From positions 1-33,827 of the forward strand of contig JAZRHH010000002.1 in the NCBI GenBank assembly GCA_045644665.1: 33,827 nt of DNA, given 5' to 3'. Position 1 is the first letter of the stretch. Each line of letters opens with the position of its first letter. The stretch is from RGIG9115 sp045644665 (GTDB lineage: Bacteria; Bacillota; Clostridia; UBA1381). Both the position numbers and the translations under genes were made by a program. The notes under the pieces are model-generated. The model saw only the letters and a list, made by a program, of their open reading frames with translations, was not told the DNA's origin and ran no database searches. Positions 30,271 to 33,827 of the stretch are shown piece by piece.

Positions 30271-31575
30271 ATGAAAAAAGGAAATGTTAAGGCGCTACTT
30301 CCAATAGGAATATTTTTAATTTTATATCTAGGACTTGGGATTTTGTTTGAGTATGTTATAAAAATCCCAATGGGATTTTATAATATTCCAATTGTTGTGG
30401 CGTTTTTAGTGGCACTTTTGGTAGCGTGCCTTCAAAACAGAAAGCTGAATTTAGACAAAAAGCTTGAGATTATGGGACGCGGCGTAGGAGATAAAAATAT
30501 CTTTACTATGATACTCATATTTTTGGAGGCAGGTATTTTTGTTGGCGTTGTAGGAAGAGAAAGTGCAGAAAGCGTAGCATACTTTATGCTGTCAATAATC
30601 CCGGCGCAATTTGCAGTTATGGTGCTTTTTGCTGTAAGCTGCTTCGTATCCCTTGCAATGGGAACGTCGGTTGGAACAATAACTCTCCTAACCCCAATTG
30701 CAGTTGCTGTTTCAAAGGCATCAGGCTTTGATATGTCACTTTGTGTAGCAACAGTAATTGGCGGCTCAATGTTTGGGGATAATCTGTCATTTATTTCAGA
30801 TACAACCATTGCCGCTTGTAACGGTCAGGGATGCCAAATGAAAGATAAGTTCAGAGAAAACTTTTTCATAGCTCTGCCTGCTGCAATAGTTTCCCTTGTT
30901 ATCATACTAATTATGTCATTTAATACAGAAATTGACGGAGCTGTTTTAAAGGATTATAACCTTGTACAAATAATTCCTTATGTACTTGTCCTCATTGGAG
31001 GAATTTTAGGAGTCAATGTATTTGTTGTTCTCCTGATTGGCATTGTTTCCGGTTCAATTATAATGCTAATGACCGGAAGCGCACAGCCTACAGCACTTCT
31101 TGCAAATATGGGAGCAGGTGCATCAGGAATGTTTGAAACAATAATTGTTACTGTGTTGGTTTCTGCAATCTGCGCTCTTATCCGTGAATATGGCGGATTT
31201 GATGCACTTCTTGCAGGAATTAAAAAGGTTTTCCGCGGCAAAAAGGCAGGACAGGTTGGAATGGGTGTTCTTGTGGGAGTTCTTGATATTGCAACTGCAA
31301 ATAACACTGTAGCAATTGTTATGGCAAACCCTATCGCAAACGAGATTGCCAAAGATTACGATATTTCGCCAAGAAAGGCGGCATCAATTCTGGATACATT
31401 TTCCTGTGTATTCCAGGCAATTTTGCCATACGGTGCACAAATGCTTGTTGCAATTTCCGCAGTTTCAGCATTGGGTGCGCAGATTTCAGCTCTTGAAATT
31501 ATACCAAAGCTGTTTTATCCGTACCTTTTGTGTATAAGCTCACTTGTAGCAATTGGTTTTACAAAAAAGAAATAA
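30271..31575 (+). CDS. nhaC: Na+/H+ antiporter, NhaC family
   Basis: The 434-residue protein is highly hydrophobic, with about eleven membrane segments. The segment GGSMFGDNLSFISDTTIAA at about 171-189, which carries the acidic residues expected in ion translocation, and the late DTFSCVFQAILPYGAQ segment fit the NhaC family. Substrate could also be an organic anion or amino acid, as the family is broad. ATGs exist at 30265 and 30271; AAAGGAGG ends two bases before the first and eight before the second, so 30271 is chosen. It is followed by the GNAT gene after twelve bases. Confidence 0.88.
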   Translation: MKKGNVKALLPIGIFLILYLGLGILFEYVIKIPMGFYNIPIVVAFLVALLVACLQNRKLNLDKKLEIMGRGVGDKNIFTMILIFLEAGIFVGVVGRESAESVAYFMLSIIPAQFAVMVLFAVSCFVSLAMGTSVGTITLLTPIAVAVSKASGFDMSLCVATVIGGSMFGDNLSFISDTTIAACNGQGCQMKDKFRENFFIALPAAIVSLVIILIMSFNTEIDGAVLKDYNLVQIIPYVLVLIGGILGVNVFVVLLIGIVSGSIIMLMTGSAQPTALLANMGAGASGMFETIIVTVLVSAICALIREYGGFDALLAGIKKVFRGKKAGQVGMGVLVGVLDIATANNTVAIVMANPIANEIAKDYDISPRKAASILDTFSCVFQAILPYGAQMLVAISAVSALGAQISALEIIPKLFYPYLLCISSLVAIGFTKKK

Positions 31576-31587
31576 GCGGAGGACATT

Positions 31588-32019
31588 ATGAATTTTGCTA
31601 AAAAAACATTTTCAGAGCTTTCTGTAGACGAGCTGTATGAAATTTTAAAATCAAGGGCAGAGATTTTTCTTCTTGAGCAAAATATTATTTGTCAGGACCT
31701 TGATGATAAAGACCGCAATAGTATACATTGTTTTTTCACAGATAAAAACAGAGTCGTTGCATACCTTCGTGCATTTCCATCAGGGGATGATACTGTTACA
31801 ATAGGACGTGTTTTAACCCTTGAACATGGAAAAGGTCTTGGAAGAGAACTTATGAAAAGAAGCCTTGAGGAAATAAAAAACCATTTTGGAAACAAGAAAA
31901 CTATAGTCCACGCGCAAAAACAAGCAGCTCAGTTTTATGAGAAAATGGGTTTTAAGACAGTGTCGGATGAATACTTGGAAGAAGGAATAGTCCATATTAC
32001 TATGGAAAAGAATATTTGA
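31588..32019 (+). CDS. elaA: ElaA-like GNAT acetyltransferase
   Basis: The 143-residue protein has the ElaA-type opening (KKTFSELSVDELYEIL, then RAEIFLLEQNIICQDLDDKD) and the acetyl-CoA binding motif GRVLTLEHGKGLGREL at about 73-88, with QxxGxG variant HGKGLG. It ends in a typical QAAQFYEKMGF stretch. Substrate is unknown, as for ElaA generally. The ATG at 31588 follows AGCGGAGG. Confidence 0.85.
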   Translation: MNFAKKTFSELSVDELYEILKSRAEIFLLEQNIICQDLDDKDRNSIHCFFTDKNRVVAYLRAFPSGDDTVTIGRVLTLEHGKGLGRELMKRSLEEIKNHFGNKKTIVHAQKQAAQFYEKMGFKTVSDEYLEEGIVHITMEKNI

Positions 32020-32052
32020 TTTTAATACAGAATTAAAAAGGGGATAAACTTT

Positions 32053-33069
32053 ATGAAACTTAATATAGAAAAACTAACACAGCTGTCACATGGAGCTGTA
32101 AGAGTAGTAGAAGAACAGGGGAAAACTGTTTTTTATAGATTTACAGAGGAGCAACAACAACTTTATAAAAATGCCGGTAACGAATCATTTTATAAGAAGA
32201 CTTTTGCACCGGCAGGGATAAGATTGGTATTTCGAACGGACAGCAAGTCTTTGTTTGTAAAAGTTAACATTCCATTTTCTACCACAAGAAGTTACTTTTC
32301 AGTTGATGTATGTGTAAATGGCGAAATGGTTGATAGCATTAACAATTATTCTGGTATGGATATGTCAGGTGATTATACTAAGATAAATTTCCCCCTGGGC
32401 AGTTTTGAAAAAAATATTGAGCTGGGATGTGGGGAAAAGATTGTTACGATATTTTTGCCCTGGTCTGTGCCTGCAGAAATTGAAGAGATTTCTATCGATG
32501 ACGGTTCTTTTGCAGAACCTGTAGCAAGAAATAAAAAAATGCTTGTTTTTGGCGATTCTATAACGCAAGGCTACGATGCACTTCATCCGTCAAAGCATTA
32601 TACTGTAATTTTATCTGAACTTTTAAAATCGGATATATACAACAAGGCTGTAGGAGGAGAGAAATTTATTCCCGCTCTTGTTGGCACTGATGAGGATTTT
32701 GTTCCTGATTACATAATTGTTTCTTATGGATCAAATGATTGGAGGCGTCTCGAACTTGAAAAATTTAAAAGCAATTGCAGGGAGTTTTATATTGCTTTAA
32801 GCCGTAAATATCCTACTTCAAAAATATTTGCGCTTACTCCAATCTGGAGAAAGGATTATAAAGACCAACACAATTGCGGAGAATTTTCTTATGTTGCAGA
32901 CTATATCAAGGAGGTCACAGCAAAACTTGACAATGTTTGCTGCTTGAACGGATTTGATTTTGTGCCTCATCAGGAAAGTTTATTCGGCGATTTAAGACTC
33001 CATCCAAACGATGAAGGCTTTGAATATTTTGCAAATAATGTGTATGAAGCTATAAAAAATATAATATGA
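32053..33069 (+). CDS. SGNH/GDSL hydrolase with an N-terminal beta domain
   Basis: The 338-residue protein has an N-terminal beta-sandwich-like domain (about 1-155) resembling that of CE2-type acetylxylan esterases. A SGNH hydrolase domain has the nucleophile S169 in VFGDSITQG, the oxyanion glycine near 201 in GGEK, N228 in YGSND, and the DLRLHP segment with D313 and H317. No signal peptide is seen, so it probably deacetylates sugars or other esters in the cytoplasm. The ATG at 32053 follows AAAAGGGGAT. It may share a transcript with elaA. Confidence 0.85.
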   Translation: MKLNIEKLTQLSHGAVRVVEEQGKTVFYRFTEEQQQLYKNAGNESFYKKTFAPAGIRLVFRTDSKSLFVKVNIPFSTTRSYFSVDVCVNGEMVDSINNYSGMDMSGDYTKINFPLGSFEKNIELGCGEKIVTIFLPWSVPAEIEEISIDDGSFAEPVARNKKMLVFGDSITQGYDALHPSKHYTVILSELLKSDIYNKAVGGEKFIPALVGTDEDFVPDYIIVSYGSNDWRRLELEKFKSNCREFYIALSRKYPTSKIFALTPIWRKDYKDQHNCGEFSYVADYIKEVTAKLDNVCCLNGFDFVPHQESLFGDLRLHPNDEGFEYFANNVYEAIKNII

Positions 33070-33073
33070 GATA

Positions 33074-33146
33074 GATTCATAAAAAATATAAAATTTTGTC
33101 CCTCTCTTGATATGAGTATAGTAAAGAATGTCGAATATTGTCGAAA
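33074..33146 (+). repeat. Dispersed element, copy C, with two perfect 0A-like boxes, orphan position
   Basis: GATTCAT, TTTTGTCC, CTTGATATGAG, TATAGTAAAGA and then TGTCGAA at 33129-33135 and 33139-33145, ten bases apart. This matches copy A along about 70 bases. Here both boxes are perfect. No + strand gene follows; the element lies between the SGNH stop and the 3' end of the convergent pnuC-type gene. Confidence 0.6.
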
Positions 33147-33161
33147 GGATGGAAAATAAAA

Positions 33162-33827
33162 TTAGCGAGCAGTTTTGTTTTGTCTCATTTTCATTTTTTT
33201 CCAACTTATATAACCATAGATATCGTTTATAAAAAAAGCAACAAAGCATACAACAACAGAAATATAGCGGATATCACATAGACTTGCAAGCAACCACAAA
33301 ATAATTAGAATAATATCGTTAGCGGCATAGGCAATAGCGAAATATGGACTTCTTCTGAAAGTAAGATACACTGCCAAAAAGCTTGTTGTAACAGATAGAG
33401 TGCTTGGTACTATGTTGGCAGTGTTAAAATATGCTAATATGAAATAAAAGGTAATAGTAATTAAAACTGTAATAAGCCACATAAATATAGTTTCTTTTCT
33501 AGTAATACTATTTACCTTGACTTCCGCTTTGTTTCCATTAAACGGATTTTTAAGCCAGGATATAAGGGCAAAAATCGCCATCGGCATTGTCATACCGAGA
33601 TAAGTTATCATTTCTCCGTAATAGGAAAATGTGTACGAGATTATTCCATAGAGCAGACTGAATATCACCATCAGTACTTGCCCGAGAGGATTTCCTTTTG
33701 CATTGAAAATAAGAGATGTAACGCCTATTAAAGATGCACATAATGTCAAATAGTTTTCTTTGTCGAAAATAAAAAATGATGTAAGTATAAGTGTTACAGA
33801 AATTCCCCATAAAGTAATATCGTTTTG
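33162..33827 (-). CDS. pnuC: PnuC-type nicotinamide riboside/mononucleotide transporter, 5' end beyond the window
   Basis: The frame stays open to the right edge, so the N-terminus is cut off; 221 codons are visible, ending with TAA at 33162-33164. About seven membrane segments are seen, with KGNPLGQVLMVIFSLLYGIISYTFSYYGE early, MPMAIFALISWLKNP in the middle and YAANDIILIILWLLAS near the end, matching PnuC, a facilitator-type importer of NAD precursors. The first in-window start-like codon (TTG at 33749) lies inside a membrane segment and is not the true start. Ends MKMRQNKTAR. An NAD or other riboswitch may lie beyond the edge. A known relative, PnuT, imports thiamine, so vitamin specificity is uncertain. 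Confidence 0.85.
   Translation of the reverse strand, partial: QNDITLWGISVTLILTSFFIFDKENYLTLCASLIGVTSLIFNAKGNPLGQVLMVIFSLLYGIISYTFSYYGEMITYLGMTMPMAIFALISWLKNPFNGNKAEVKVNSITRKETIFMWLITVLITITFYFILAYFNTANIVPSTLSVTTSFLAVYLTFRRSPYFAIAYAANDIILIILWLLASLCDIRYISVVVCFVAFFINDIYGYISWKKMKMRQNKTAR

Noticed and set aside
1..33827. CRISPR arrays, tRNA/rRNA genes, transposases or phage genes
   Set aside because: No regularly spaced direct repeats of 25-40 bases, cloverleaf genes or recombinase motifs were seen; the only repeats are the 42-bp anti-sigma units and the 0A-box element.

Overview
The window is about 34 kb of low-GC chromosome from a Gram-positive, spore-former-type bacterium, most likely a member of the Clostridia (Bacillota). 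The reasons are strong AGGAGG-type ribosome binding sites with frequent TTG and GTG starts, consensus TTGACA/TATAAT promoters (often with an extended TGn -10), FMN and tetrahydrofolate riboswitches, a Stp/PrkC phosphatase-kinase pair, stalk-domain secreted proteins, DUF4364 and DUF3343 genes, and TGTCGAA (Spo0A-box-like) sites. No rRNA, tRNA, CRISPR array, transposase or phage gene was seen.

Region 1 (1-13384, all + strand) is a dense housekeeping run: the 3' end of an unidentified gene, then priA, def, fmt, a membrane zinc peptidase, rsmB, rlmN, stp, prkC and rsgA. An ECF sigma factor with its membrane-bound partner follows, then rpe and thiN. Many genes overlap or are a few bases apart. Together they cover replication restart, N-terminal formyl-Met handling, rRNA methylation, ribosome assembly and Ser/Thr phospho-signalling.

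Region 2 (13385-19726) has a consensus promoter, an FMN riboswitch and an attenuator in front of the riboflavin transporter ribU. A 55-residue small protein lies on the opposite strand, followed by a YitT-family gene, a YgjV-like gene, lepA and a YihY/BrkB-family gene. A small gene of 59 codons overlaps both yihY upstream and a DUF6734-like, glycosyltransferase-like gene downstream. Its product is lysine-rich with a Gly/Ser/Cys tail. This peptide plus putative modifying enzyme is my best candidate for an undescribed system.

Region 3 (19727-24310, mainly - strand) holds an Rrf2/IscR-type regulator, a second YitT gene, folT under a tetrahydrofolate riboswitch, a cysteine-desulfurase-like enzyme with a DUF3343 (Se/S carrier-like) partner, and a DUF4364 protein. 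One orphan small membrane protein gene is on the + strand. Bidirectional hairpin terminators separate the units.

Region 4 (24311-33827) has rnhB and yraN, and a PLP aminotransferase behind a structured leader of unknown class. A convergent amidohydrolase follows, then two uncharacterised membrane proteins, a secreted stalk-domain nuclease, an NhaC-type antiporter, an ElaA-type acetyltransferase, an SGNH esterase and the 3' part of a pnuC gene. Three copies of a roughly 50-75 bp element carrying paired TGTCGAA-like boxes occur here. Two sit upstream of small membrane protein genes and one is an orphan between convergent genes.

All assignments come from reading motifs and translations by eye; no database search was run.
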